Source: Periplaneta americana
Lineage: Eukaryota > Arthropoda > Insecta > Blattodea > Blattidae
Direction: 5' to 3'
Assembly: GCF_040183065.1 (NCBI RefSeq)
Contig: NC_091119.1
Coordinates: 197,276,543-197,340,542, forward strand
Length of the DNA stretch: 64,000 nucleotides
The notes beneath the pieces are model-generated. The model saw only the letters and a program-made list of their open reading frames with translations. It had not been told where the DNA came from and did no database searches. The position numbers and the translations under genes were made by a program. Below, piece after piece: positions 1-10,810 of this stretch (its first letter is position 1; every line of letters begins with the position of its first letter).

Positions 1-36
1 AAAATACAATTAATAATAATACTAATAATTAATACT

Positions 37-71
<35 letters not shown>

Positions 72-86
72 ATGATAATAATAATA
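1..86. repeat. (TAA)n / AT-rich microsatellite
   Basis: Irregular TAA and AATAAT units fill the first ~85 bases. Many LINE copies in this window end in TAA tracts, so this could be the tail of an element lying outside the window. Confidence 0.8.
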
Positions 87-239
87 ACAGGGAACATCCT
101 AAATTAAATGAAGCACGATCAGTTAAAATAACATTTAAAGTAAATCTAATTTGTACCTTAAACCTATGTTCGAACTAAAACCCACGAGTATGATATGTTC
201 ATATCTGCACAAGTACCTTTCAACACTACACTCATTTCG

Positions 240-465
240 CTGTCAACTCACTCACTGCACTGGAACTACGACACATTTCACTGATTCTATCCTGATTTCA
301 CTAACACTTCAAAAACATTTCACTGTTCAAATACTTTGCACTGCCACTATAAACTATAAAGTTTCACTGACAGGAACACGTTTCACCTACTCAACACACT
401 TCACTGATACAACACACTTCACTGACACAACATAATTCTTCACTGATAGAACACTTCAATAGCAA
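240..465 (+). repeat. Imperfect short tandem repeat (TTCACTG-based)
   Basis: The words TTCACTG and CACTTCACTGA recur about every 17-25 bases, for example four times between 365 and 450 with ACAACACA spacers. An open frame through the region is low-complexity Thr/His-rich translation and is not taken as a gene. Confidence 0.5.
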
Positions 466-560
466 AATATCAATTACACCCTTTAAATCACACCTTATAA
501 ACAGAACTACAAAGTTCTATAAGTTCGATATTGCAAAAGAAACTATATAATGTAATGAAA

Positions 561-1857
561 TAACAATATATAATACAGTGGGATGCATACCCCTGGGAGT
601 AGCGTACCATGATTGAATACCATTGACCTATACCACTTTACCTTCATCTTGTACTGCTAAGGTTTAGGCCTAATTGACATGTCCTGAGAGATTCTTTCCA
701 GTCTGTTATTGGTCATTCAGGTTTCCCGTATCCTCTGGGTTTATACTCTATTATTTGTTGGCAGTCCTATCGTCTTGCATTCTTCAGAGTGGTCGAGAAG
801 TAGGCGTCCCCCCATTTATTTCGTGAAGATTTAAGTTGGGGTGTTGGTAAGTGTGCAGTGGGAGTATGACCTGTATTGCACAATGGAAGAGTTACGAACA
901 GCTGTGCAAGATGCCTTCACGTATGCATGCGACCTCAGATTAAGTCCACAGAACTTGGCACAGAGTTCAGCAATGACATCTCCATATCCATGTTCTGGAC
1001 CCTTAAACCATCAGGTAAGTGTCCATATCAAGCTTTCAGTCATAACAACTGTAGTGTCGAGAATAAAGGGGGGAATGTCCATTTCTTGGCCACTCCATGT
1101 AGACTATATCTCGTAATTTAGTTAAAAAATTGTGGTGTTATTATTCCATTTAACATGAATACATCTATAAGTTTGATCCAGTACTAGGACTGACACATTT
1201 ACAGGTCAGTTTTCTTGTGCCTATGATTTCTGTTGTTGTTTTCTAATGCCAGGCATTTGACAATAAAGTCATTTGACCTCTTGCATTCCAATATTTTTCA
1301 AATATATTGTCATGGTTAGCCACTGACGCACAGATTTTGAGATGTTCTGAATCCATTTCTTGATTTGAGTTGCACAAGTTAAAATGGCAAGTTGTAGCCG
1401 ATTTAAGTGAACACCATGTTTTAACGTTTTGGTGACTACTTCATTCACACACAACCCCCAGAATATCTGGAGGACCACACCTGCTGTTGGTCGACGGGTC
1501 CATTGGACCTAGCTGGGAGATCTTGTTGATCACCAGCTTTCCCTCCTTAAGCCACTGAAGGACGATTTTAGTGCCATAGCAGGTCAGCACTAGGAACAGA
1601 AAAGTAGGAAGAGTAGGAAGGAAAGTGAAATGAACCCCTAGGCCTCGAATGCTCTAATGCCGTCAGGGTCGAAGAAAGTAAGAGTTCAGTCAGAGGACTG
1701 GATAGGAAAGGGTAAAGAGGGAATTAGGTATTGAATAGAGGAAAATTATACCAAATTCGGTCATTAACCCATCAAGCTCACCAGTGCTAATTGATGAGTA
1801 GCCCCTCCCTTTAGTTCAGCTTGTAAAATTATGCTTACTAAAAGCTGCACCATGGAA
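561..1857. other. Stretch without recognised gene
   Basis: Short open frames at 841-1116 (+) and 1269-1478 (-) resemble nothing I recognise. A purine-rich, mobile-element-like stretch lies at 1580-1740, but I see no boundaries or target duplications. Confidence 0.3.
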
Positions 1858-2450
1858 CTTTTAGAGAACCTGGATGTTCATGCCACCCTCACATAAGCCC
1901 GCCATCAATCTCTGTCCTGAGCAAGATTAATCCAGTCCCTACCATCATGTCCCACCTCCCTCAAATCCATTTTAATATTATTCTCCCATCTACATCTCTG
2001 CCTCCCTAAAGGTCTTTTTCCCTCCGGCCTCCCAATTAACATTCTATATGCATTTCTGGATTCGCCCAGATTTAAAGTTCCTAATTATGTCAGGTGAAGA
2101 GTACAATGCGTGCAGTTCTGCGTTGTGTAACTTTCTCCATTCTCCTGTAACTTCATCCCTCTTAGCCCCAAATATTTTCATAACCACCTTAATCTCGAAT
2201 ACCCTTAACCTCTGTTCCTCTCTCAAAGTGAGAGTCCAAGTTTCACAACCATACACAACGACCGGTAATATAACTGTTTTATAAATTGCAACTTTCAGAT
2301 TTTTTGAGAGCAGACTGGGTGACAAAAGCTTCTCACCAATTAATAGCAGGCATTTCCCATATTTATTCTGCGTTTAATTCCCTCTCAAGTGTCATTTCTA
2401 TTTGTTACTGTTACTCCAAGATATTTGAATTTTTCCACGGTATTTTACTG
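1858..2450 (-). pseudogene. RTE-type LINE, 3' fragment (copy 1)
   Basis: On the minus strand, 2044-2325 translates to the connection and C-terminal region of a reverse transcriptase polyprotein (motifs [32 protein letters not shown]). The region 1858-2043 continues the same family's C-terminus out of frame: the block encoding [11 protein letters not shown] is recognisable as nucleotides but shifted. The piece lacks the RT catalytic motifs and is 5' truncated. Six other copies of this family occur in the window, at about 10.5, 28.1, 36.5, 39.8, 45.2 and 58.2 kb. Clade naming (RTE-like) is from memory of C-terminal motifs. Confidence 0.85.
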
Positions 2451-3364
2451 AATTTGTAACTGATAACAGTTTTCCATCAAAACGTAGCTCCATTTGCAAT
2501 GGCTTTTTCTTAGTAGAAAAACTGGTAGTTAGTGGGGTATGTGGATAAAAAGGGAATAACTGAACCGGGGTCTGGTTTAGAGAGTTCCTCAGTTCCAGAA
2601 AAATTTTTTCTTTGAAATTATTCAAGTCAGCTTTACAGGGAGCCATACCTGAGAAGTCAGATTTGACTCTTACGTATGTTAGGATTACAAGTACGTGTAG
2701 CGAACCTTATCATAAACCTATTGTCTGGTTTTCTGCAAACTGAAAATATTATGGGAACAGAATGCAATAAAAGTTTGTCAAAAAAAAAAAAAAAACTGTG
2801 TTTTAATGTTTGATGTTTCACATACATGTCATGCGACAATCCAATTCTCACGACATTGTTCTCTGTTTATTGATTCTCTCATCAGAGGGCAGACAGCAGA
2901 CTACCAGGTCCAATTCTAACAGATTTTGAAAGGTTGCTACAGTTGCTGGAGTGAGTCTAGAGTTTTCCTTTCTAGCTCTTCTTCTTTACTGACTAAATTG
3001 AACATAATTGTACCTACATCTGACACCCACTTTATAACACTGTGGCTATCCCAATGAAGGCCCTATAAGGTCATATGTGCTCTCCACCTTTTCCCCCAGG
3101 GAATGTTCCTAGTAAGAGACAGAGCGAGCCCAGGGATGTAGTGCGGCCACCAGAAGAATTACATCAGTGGACAAAATCCATGATTCCAACAGGAATAAAT
3201 TGTATCTGCAACATACAAGTTTGCAAAAAAAATTCGGGGTAGGTTATATTGAAGACACAGCCTTAAGCTTTATGCGTGAATACATTGCTAACAGAATTGC
3301 TGTGAACTCTTGTTACTACTTGCAATGTGTATATAAAACCAGTAATTACATACTACTTTGAAGA
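2451..3364. other. Stretch without recognised gene
   Basis: The minus-strand frame at 2398-2646 contains a phrase like a LINE post-RT region (ELRFDGKLLSVTNSVKYRG), so part may be another LINE relic. The rest, including an A-run at 2780-2793, holds nothing I can name. Confidence 0.3.
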
Positions 3365-3622
3365 TTTAATAACAGAAGTCGACCTGGTTGGCAAGTTGGT
3401 ATAGCGCTGGCCTTCTATGTCCAAGGTTGCGGGTTCGATCCCGGGCCAGGTCGATGGCATTTAAGTGTGCTTAAATGCGACAGGCTCATGTCAGTAGATT
3501 TACTGGCATGTAAAAGAACTCCTGCGGGACAAAATTCCGGCACATCCAGCGACGCTGATATAACCTCTGCAGTTGCGAGCGTCGTTAAATAAAACATAAC
3601 ATTTAACATTTTAATAACAGAA
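3365..3622 (+). mobile_element. tRNA-derived SINE (family 1) with 13-bp TSD
   Basis: The head at 3378-3450 is tRNA-like, with an A-box-like GGCAAGTTGGTATAGCGC and a perfect B-box GGTTCGATCCC. The body is unrelated, with AAATTCCGGCACA and GCGAGCGTCGTTAAATAAA near the 3' end. The direct repeat TTTAATAACAGAA lies at 3365-3377 and 3610-3622 and is a perfect target-site duplication. A second copy of the family lies at 25481-25701. RNA polymerase III transcription is expected from the boxes but not shown. Confidence 0.92.
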
Positions 3623-3807
3623 AATCTTAAAAAGATAAAATGGTTAGAAAATCAAAGTCAGAGGAGATGTCAGATCTTTTACAAACCTGCAATGTAACTA
3701 ATAGTTCATCGGTCTCCTGTTGGATATGAACTAGAAAAGGATCTATTCTTCAATACGAAAATTTGATCTGACTTCCATTTAGCAATTGGGAACTAAGAAC
3801 TAAGAAA
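3623..3807. other. Unassigned spacer
   Basis: AT-rich spacer between the SINE and a PLE terminal motif. Nothing recognised. Confidence 0.3.
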
Positions 3808-3892
3808 CTTCGGACAATGAAGAATATCACTTCGAAACTAGCCAGGTAATTTGCTAATGTTCACACAGTAAAGAAGTTATAAAGTTAATCAA
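3808..3892 (+). mobile_element. Penelope-like element terminal fragment with hammerhead-like motif
   Basis: About 85 bases closely match 7386-7472, which closes the last PLE copy downstream; shared words include GGACAATGAAG, ACTTCAAAACTAG or ACTTCGAAACTAG, and GGTAAAGAAGTT or AGTAAAGAAGTT. It is taken as the end of a further, otherwise missing PLE copy. Its core has a short stem (GAAG/CTTC) followed by GAAAC, as in the clearer motif at 6838. Confidence 0.55.
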
Positions 3893-4299
3893 TGGTTGAT
3901 TTTAAATCGGAGTGAAGTTTTCTCTCTAAAGAACATTAAAATCCCAGTGGAAACTAAAGTTGCCAAGAGAATAAAGCTTTACTGACTAGTTGATTTTAAT
4001 TTTGTTCGTTGTTCACAATAATTGGTGTGAAGTTCAAATGTCCTCCACTATTTTGAGTCAGGTTTTACTGCATCTGTTACTTTGTTAGTGCAGAAGAAAT
4101 TAATGAGGAGTGCACACACAAGATTCTCGACTGCTACACATTCCTTCAGTATTTTTTAATTTATTGGTCTGACCCAATATTTTGGGTTTGCCCTGCGACA
4201 CAGAATAGCTCACAGTAAAATTTAAAATGAAAAATTATATAAACAGGTTTCAGACAAAATTGATTAAGACATAAGAAAAAAAAATAGAACCAGATATAA
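3893..4299. other. Probable 3' flank of R2/NeSL-like LINE relic
   Basis: AT-rich DNA. Part of it (about 4160-4300) lies downstream of the minus-strand LINE frame and may be its 3' UTR. No gene seen. Confidence 0.3.
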
Positions 4300-4300
4300 T

Positions 4301-4700
4301 TTAAATTGAATGTACGCCATAAAGATGCTGACGAAATATCGCTACAGAAAATTTTATAATGGTGGTGACGATGGCATCTTGAAGATCTCTCGTCAGCTTG
4401 TATTTTTCCCTCCATTTTACAAAGGCTTTCGGAATGGTGCCTCTCGCTCCGAAGAAGAGACCGGCAACTGTGATTTTTTCAATGTTATATTTTGCCAATA
4501 GGTACTGAATCGTAGGCTCATAGATTTTCTTTTTCTCTTCGTTCACTTCAGATGGTTGAGTGGCTGAGATTTCAAAGCTGATTGTAGGATCAATTATTTC
4601 GGCTGTCTGTTTATTTCTATTTATAGCTATGATATCGATCCTACGATTGCTCCCACCATCAGCAATACAATGAACTTCCTCGTGAACTCTAGATAATTAA
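4301..4700 (-). pseudogene. Restriction-like endonuclease domain of an R2/NeSL-like LINE
   Basis: Read on the minus strand from about 4690, the frame gives HCIADGGSNRRIDIIAI, then TAEIIDPTISFE, then EVNEEKKKIYEPTIQYLL and VAGLFFGARGTIP, ending at 4301. The spacing of RIDII, IIDPTISFE and the following Lys/Glu-rich helix fits a PD-(D/E)xK restriction-like endonuclease such as those ending R2, NeSL and CRE-type LINE proteins. No reverse transcriptase is present, so this is a strongly 5'-truncated copy. Family assignment is by motif recall; a host nuclease-like gene is a less likely alternative. Confidence 0.5.
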
Positions 4701-4810
4701 TATATAATCTAAGTATAATTATATCTAACAATTGCTGCACAACAATTTCAATTACATAAATTATTAAGAACAGGTACACCTAGGAGAGCACTTCAACGAA
4801 GGATACTTCA

Positions 4811-4850
4811 CTGAAGATGTCTGCCGCAGTAGCAGACAAAACGTATGGTA
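4811..4850 (+). ncRNA. Hammerhead-ribozyme-like motif, PLE copy 1
   Basis: CTGAAGA (4811-4817) is followed by T, then a perfect 6-bp stem GTCTGC/GCAGAC, then AAAAC where a hammerhead would have GAAAC. PLEs are known to carry hammerhead motifs in their terminal repeats. The G-to-A change in the core suggests this copy is inactive. Confidence 0.5.
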
Positions 4851-4939
4851 GTAACAACACCAATAGACCACGGCATCTTAGCCCGGAAGACTTGTATCAC
4901 ATAGACACTGGCCATGAAAGCCTACATGCTAAGAAAAAA

Positions 4940-5371
4940 CAGATTGAAAACCAACACAATCACATAAACAAAATACACCCGAAACAACACTACACACTAG
5001 AAACAGAAAACAACAAATCCATAAATTTCTTAGACATTACAAAAACAAATACAGACAACAAACACATGTTCAAAATATACAGGAAATCCACTACCATGGT
5101 AACACACATACACAACACCTCCAGTCACCCCATACAACACAAACACGAGTATTCTGATCCATGATACACAGACTCATCAACATTCCTATGAGCTAACAAG
5201 GCTATTACGAAGAAATACATACTATCAAATACATAGCACAGGAAAATGGATACAACGCCAACATAATAGAAACACCATAAGAAAGACTAAATGCAAACAA
5301 GAAAACGCCACACAAAGGAAAGAAACAAATACATCACACTAACATGCGAAAACAGGAACACATACAAAAGT
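4940..5371 (+). pseudogene. Penelope-like element, copy 1 (post-RT fragment)
   Basis: The frame at 4817-5161 encodes HNHINKIHPKQHYTLETENN and NKHMFKIYRKST, which is the same protein segment found after the YVDD box in copy 2 (5920-6115). Homology continues, broken by stops, through ENRNTYK near 5370, where the N-terminal region of copy 2 begins. This is a head-to-tail partial array, the arrangement usual for PLEs. The first ~40 residues of the frame belong to the terminal motif rather than the enzyme. Confidence 0.7.
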
Positions 5372-6830
5372 GCATAATCATTCAAGAAACTAAAAATCAA
5401 CTACAAACAGGCACCAGCACACAAACTAGCCACACACATGGACAAAATCATCAGAAACAACATAAAATTCGAAAACAGAAAACAATAAAAAACACTATAG
5501 ACCTAGTCAACAAAACAAAACAACAACACATTCCACACAGTGCAACACTAGCATCTTTCGATATCACTAACTTATACACTAACATACCGATACAAGACAC
5601 ATTACAGATACTAAAACAAATGTTCATAGACAACAACACACCACAAGAATACATCGAAGAAATCATCGAAATCACAGACATCATAACAAAGCAAAACTAT
5701 TTCACACACAACAACAAATACTACACCCAAACCGAAGGATTGGGAATGGGATCACCCATATCTAGCATACTAGCAGAGATATTTTACACAACATAGAACA
5801 AACATACATACTCAACAATGACCACAACAAATATGCAGACAACATAATATACTGGCACAGATACGTAGACGACATACTCATACTATACAAAGGAAACAAA
5901 CGACAAATACACAAACTACACCAATACATAAACAAAATACACTCAAAACTCCAATACACACTGAAACTTGAAAACAATAACTCCATAAATTTCCTAGACA
6001 TCACCATAACAAAAGTTGATAACAAACACACCTTCAAAATATACAGAAAACCAACCACCACCACCACACACATACACAACACATCTAACCACCCCATACA
6101 ACACGAACATGCTGCATTCAGGACAATGGTACACAGATTACTCAACATACCCATGAACCAACAACACTACAATGAAGAAGTGAACACAATTAAATACATA
6201 ACACAAGAAAATGGTTACAACCCAAATATAATAGACAACATCATAAGGAAGACAAAACAAAAACTCAACAAACACACAAAACACAACACAAACACAAGAA
6301 ATACATCACACTTACATACGAAAACAAAAACACACACAAGATCGCATCCTCATTCAGAAAACAGAAATACAACATAGCATTACAGAACAGAAAACACACT
6401 ACAAAGACATCTCAACACACAAACAAATACAATCACACAGGCATTTACAAACTCACATGCAATAGTTGCGACAGTTCCTACATTGGACAGACAGGCAGAT
6501 CATTCCAAACTCGATACAAAGAACACATTAAAGCAATAACCAGAGGACACAATATATCTACATATGCCGAACACATAACTAATGCTAACCACACATATAA
6601 TAACATAAATACAGACATGGAAATCCTACACATACAACCCAAAAACCAAAAACTCAACACACTAGAACAATATGAAATATACAGACACACTAAAACACAC
6701 CCTGATCAAATTCTCAACACACAGATCAATTTCAGAACACACACACTATTTGAAACCACATTTCAACACTTTTCAACAATCGAAGGCACCCACACAACAG
6801 TGAGCGAAGTTCGAGATGACGCCGAGATCT
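5372..6830 (+). pseudogene. Penelope-like element, copy 2: reverse transcriptase plus GIY-YIG endonuclease
   Basis: PLEs move with a telomerase-like reverse transcriptase fused to a GIY-YIG nuclease. Order seen: N-terminal KINYKQAPAHKLATHMDKII (about 5395); RT motif A LASFDITNLYTNIP (about 5550); motif B GLGMGSPISSILAEIF (about 5735); a frameshift near 5790; motif C RYVDDIL (about 5860); the segment HTFKIYRKPTTT; a second frameshift near 6290; then the nuclease GIYKLTCNSCDSSYIGQTGR (about 6440) continuing to FRTHTLFETTFQH near 6770. All main motifs survive, but at least two frameshifts disable it. Its 5' start is truncated against copy 1. Confidence 0.88.
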
Positions 6831-6837
6831 AGTAGCT

Positions 6838-6877
6838 CTGAGGATGGTGTGAAGAAACACCGAAACAGCTGTAAGCC
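6838..6877 (+). ncRNA. Hammerhead-ribozyme-like motif, end of PLE copy 2
   Basis: Core CTGAGGA (6838-6844), one extra T, stem II GGTGT/ACACC (6846-6850 with 6857-6861), GAAA (6862-6865), a short stem III ACA/TGT, then an A before AGC, which can pair with GCT just upstream of the core (6835-6837). This is the hammerhead order stem I, CUGANGA, stem II, GAAA, stem III, UH, stem I. The extra base before stem II and the short stem III are caveats. Confidence 0.6.
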
Positions 6878-6930
6878 GCACATGCTTACACAATTAACAC
6901 GAGTAAGATCGCCATTTAATCAATTATTTA

Positions 6931-7378
6931 AAATACAGCATTGCATACAGAACACACTACAAAATATCTTAACACACAGACAAGACACACAAATAAATAC
7001 AACTTAACAGGTTTTTACAAACTATCATGCAACAGTTGCAACGACTTCTACATTGGACAGACTGGAAGATCATTTCAAACACGTTACAATGAACATATCA
7101 CAGTCATAACCAAACTACACAACAATTCAACCCTACACAGGACATACCACAAACTCCAATCACAACTACAGCAACATAGACTCTAACATGAAAATACTAC
7201 ACATCCAGCCAAAAAATCAGAAACTTGACACTCTAGAACAATATGGAATTTATAAACATATTGAAACACACCTGCATCACATCCTGTACACTCAACTCAA
7301 TTTCAAAACACACACTCTTTTCAACACAATCATGAACACACCCCACACAACAGGAAACCAGAAGATAGCATGAGATCT
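6931..7378 (+). pseudogene. Penelope-like element, copy 3 (GIY-YIG region)
   Basis: Starts inside the linker homologous to 6365 of copy 2 and encodes TLTGFYKLSCNSCNDFYIGQ and TGRSFQTRYNEHI (about 7005-7105). After a small deletion and frameshift it continues as MKILHIQPKNQKLDTLEQYG (7188 on). Only the nuclease end is present. It is followed by the terminal motif at 7386. Confidence 0.82.
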
Positions 7379-7385
7379 CACTAGG

Positions 7386-7472
7386 CTTTGGACAATGAAG
7401 CATAAGACTTCAAAACTAGTCAAGCAAGGTAAATCCTAAATATTAACACGGTAAAGAAGTTGGAAATTTAAT
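7386..7472 (+). mobile_element. PLE terminal motif, copy 3
   Basis: Matches 3808-3892 over about 85 bases. It occupies the position after copy 3 that the hammerhead-like motif occupies after copy 2. Confidence 0.5.
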
Positions 7473-7854
7473 CAGTCTTATTTGCATTTTGCATTGTAAG
7501 TAATGGACAAATAGGCTATAATATGTTTCCTATGTTGTTTTTCCATTTCATAAATCTTTTCCCGTGTCTAGCACTGTCTCACTTATAACGCTTTAAGGCC
7601 ACAGTCCCTTGAAGAGCGTATTAACGGGATTATACTTCATTTTCTTTTAAAATATTTGTTACATATTAGTCATAATTGAGACAGATAGCAAAATCGCAGG
7701 ATAACAATGACACAATTGAGAGGTATATCCCCCTTAAATTCTTTCTGGAAGGGTTAATTTACGAAATACCATGAAAAACATCATAAACTATAATAGCTAG
7801 ATAAATGACCAATCATTTGAAACCATAAACATATTGCCTGCACAAAATTAAGGT
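7473..7854. other. Unassigned spacer
   Basis: AT-rich DNA between the PLE array and a LINE fragment. No gene or repeat boundary recognised. Confidence 0.3.
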
Positions 7855-8430
7855 ATGTTGACAGCTTCAAATACTTGGGGTGTACTAAAAGCAATAACAT
7901 TAGTTGCTGCCGGGAAGTCAAAAGGAGGATAGCAATGACAAAGGACGCTTTTAATAGAAAAAAGGAGCATCTTCTGCGGACCTCTGGAGAAAGAACTAAG
8001 TAAGAGATTAGCAAAGTGCTTTGTGTAGGATGTGGAGGGCAGAAACATGGACATTACGATGAAGTGAAGAGAAGCATTTGAAATATGGATATGGAGAAGA
8101 ATGGAGCATGTGAAATGGCCAGACAGAATAAGAAATGAAGCAGTGTTGGAAAGAATGGATGAAAAAATAAAGCTGAAACTGATCAGGAAGAGAGAAAGTA
8201 ATTGGCTGGGTCACAGGCTAAGAAGAAACTGCCTACTGAACGATGCACTGGAAGGAATGGTGAACAGGAGAAGAGTTCGGGGCAGAAGAAGATATCAGAC
8301 GATTGACAAAATTAAGATATGGATTGTATGCGGAGACTAAGAGGAAGGCAGAAAATAGAAAAGACTGGACAATGCTGGGTTTGCAGTGAAAGACCTGCCC
8401 TTGGGCAGTACACTATGAATGAATGAATAT
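7855..8430 (+). pseudogene. LINE 3' fragment (second RTE-like family)
   Basis: Broken frames give FKYLGCTKSNN near 7865, REVKRRIAMTKDAFNRKKEHL near 7915 and, at 8101-8337, MEHVKWPDRIRNEAVLERMD, then NWLGHRLRRNCLL and RRRVRGRRRYQTIDKI. The order (post-RT YLG box, connection, then WxGHxLRR and RGRRR) is the C-terminus of an RTE-like LINE polyprotein. Several stops and frameshifts. Confidence 0.75.
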
Positions 8431-8520
8431 TATTTTAAACGTTTAAAAAAAAACTTGAAATGTTTCTCAAGAATTTAGTTTTTTTGCGCTTACGTCAGTA
8501 GTTCTGGAGGTGCGATATGC
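8425..8520 (+). repeat. Dispersed repeat shared with 46565-46665
   Basis: The two segments share TATTTTAAAC, AAGAATTTAGTTTTTTTGC and a following GCGATAT at similar spacing. Family unknown. Confidence 0.5.
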
Positions 8521-8710
8521 AATATATATATGCAATATTGGTTTATTATATATAATAGATCACAGACACATTACATACAACAATTTTACACAAAGATATA
8601 TTATTATTTAAATACAATTTCTACGTTTTACCTATTAACATATTTGTTTTGTCTTGCACTAGCTTTCAGTTATTGTGCAAGACTCAACTCATTCTAGAAT
8701 ATTGGTACCA

Positions 8711-8909
8711 TCAGTATTGGTTTACCTTCCTAAGATGCACTTCCCTCTTCACTCTGCAATGTGCAGCTAGCGTATCTAAATAATCTCTAATTCTAGTTTC
8801 TTCCATACCTCTTTCCTTACAAAAGTATTTATACAGTTCATACAAGCTCTCTCTCGTAGGTAAGCCTTCATTCCTTAATTTTATTTCATAATATTCTTTT
8901 GACGTATGG
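8711..8909 (-). CDS. Unrecognised open stretch, possible host exon
   Basis: The minus strand encodes ~66 residues of ordinary composition (LHTSKEYYEIKLRNEGLPTR, then YKYFCKERGMEETRIRDYLD) ending at 8711. No family recognised. The non-repetitive composition contrasts with its surroundings, and AAG|GTAAAC near 8722 (minus) could be a splice donor, so it may be an internal exon rather than a terminal one. A hAT-type element is inserted immediately upstream at 8924. It may equally be a fragment of an unknown transposon. Confidence 0.25.
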
Positions 8910-8923
8910 AGGTGCGATATATC

Positions 8924-9521
8924 TAGGGTTGCCAAACATCCTGGATTTCTCAGGATTGTTCTGGATTTTAATTATGTGTCCTGTATCCTAGATTGAGTTA
9001 TATTTGTGCTGGAATGTGAACAAAAAAAAATTAGGAAAAATGCAATTTTTTGCTCATTTCGTTAAAATTATTACTAAAATTCCTTATTCATTTTTTCAAG
9101 ATTCTGTCCATCTTATATTCATGTTGTCATTACCGCCACCTGGCGTCTCCTATCGGGTTCTATTGAAGTAAAAATGATAGTACTATAGTATGTATTAGAT
9201 ATTATACAATATCTCTGTTCTTCACGCTCTTTGGAATTTGATTTATTATTGATAGGATTTAAATATTGTATATATTGCGCATTTTTTACTGTACAGATCA
9301 GACTAATATGGCTTTTTTTTTTCCTTCAGATTTTACCAATAATTCAAACGAAATTTAATCTAGTAAAAATGCAACAAAATTAAAAAGCTTAGGCTGTATA
9401 TAATTAGCTGAAATACATAAAATCAGTTGTATTGCAAATTTAATTAATCCAAAATGTTTAGTGACATTGAGGTATGCAGCATTATCTGCCCTTGATTCCT
9501 GATGACAATCTGGCAACCCTG
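8924..9521. mobile_element. Non-autonomous hAT-like element, 598 bp, with 8-bp TSD
   Basis: Terminal inverted repeats TAGGGTTGCCA (8924) and TGGCAACCCTG (ending 9521). Flanks GATATATC (8916-8923) and GATATATT (9522-9529) form an 8-bp duplication with one mismatch, the size typical of hAT. No transposase inside; the interior is AT-rich. Confidence 0.85.
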
Positions 9522-9529
9522 GATATATT

Positions 9530-10487
9530 GAATCAGTAATAAATGTACGACTTCGAAAATAATAAACAGTACGCTAGTGTTGGTATTTTGCAAAAGATTT
9601 ATACATTTGAATGTAATAAAAGGCGTTCTAAAAGGCAGGAAAAATTTTGGTTGGGCGGGTGCTCTTTCTCTCCCTCCCCTAGCACCGTCAGCGTCCCTGT
9701 TGTATGGTTGTAAAAGGTTACGTTAGTACGTTACAACTTGGGAGGGAAACTTTCAAATATAAATTTCGTAAATCGTAGGTGCTCGATAATGTTCGTGGAT
9801 TGTCGTCTGGACAGGCGGAATTCAAACGCCAGCATTGAACGCATGCGCTGAGCAAGAATTAGAATAGCGATGTTTTCAATGCTCATTCCAGGGCCAAATT
9901 TCGAGTAAAGCGGGATGTCGGTTAACTTCACAGCTGCCTACCCCTACCCTGTGACGTATTGTGATCTGCCCAGTGTATTCTCGACGGAAAAATCGCACTG
10001 CCAGTCCCTGCCAGTAGTTAACAACATTCAACCAACCCTTCAAAAAACTATGGTTCTGCTATGGCGGTGATTGCCGAGCGAACAATGTTGACGATGGTCG
10101 TTCAGCGTTCAACGTCAGCTGAGTGGTTTTGTTACAGCGAACATCGTCCTCTTTTCTATCGAAACTGTATGCCATCAGAAAATTTGATAGATAGCATTAA
10201 AAGTTTTGAGGCAATAATTCTGCTGAATCATTTAGCGTTAGGGACAAGTTCAGGGCTTATTTTTTTCTAGTAGAGAAGCAAGAACTAAATTATATCGACG
10301 AGCTACCGTACAGTGTATGCCATTTATGCCTCTTTACACAGATACGTGTATTTAAATTTGTATTATCCGAGCGATCTGTGTCAAAATTAATTACATCTTT
10401 TGTTATAAATTATAATGGTTACAATATTCAAGGTATTGTCCCAGCTATTTAACTTAAAACTGGTTCTAAGACACACTTAATTAGCTT
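9530..10487. other. Stretch without recognised gene
   Basis: Small open frames at 9731-9931 (-) and 10061-10270 (+) show no recognisable domain. The DNA is less AT-rich between 9640 and 10130 than its neighbours. Confidence 0.3.
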
Positions 10488-10710
10488 ACAAATGACTTTT
10501 AAGGAACCCGGAAGTTCATTGCCGCCCTCACATAAGCCCGCCATCGGTCCCTATCCTGAACAAGATTAATCCAGTTTCTACCATCATATCCCACCTCCCT
10601 CAAATCTATTTTAATATTATCCTCCCATCTACGCCTTGGCCTCCCCAAAGGTCTTTTCTCCTCAGGTCTTCCAACTTACACTCTATATGCATTTCAAGAT
10701 TCACCCTGCA
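10488..10710 (-). pseudogene. RTE-type LINE, 3'-terminal fragment (copy 2)
   Basis: Minus-strand match to the last ~70 codons of the family and to its 3' end near the sequence complementary to CTTACAAATG, as at 36495 and 45140. Strongly 5' truncated. Confidence 0.8.
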
Positions 10711-10810
10711 TTATCATTTTAAAACAATCTCAAATAATTGATTACGCCTACATTAATCGTTGTTATTAAAGGTTGAAATATTAGAGAAGATATTCCATAA
10801 CATAATATAT

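Noticed and set aside
151..435. 94-residue open frame rich in Thr/His/Phe
   Set aside because: It is a translation of imperfect TTCACTG tandem repeats, with no domain and an unusual start codon.
3378..3450. tRNA-like sequence with clear B-box
   Set aside because: No cloverleaf closure was found, and it is fused to a conserved body with a target duplication and a second copy at 25481, so it is a SINE head, not a tRNA gene.
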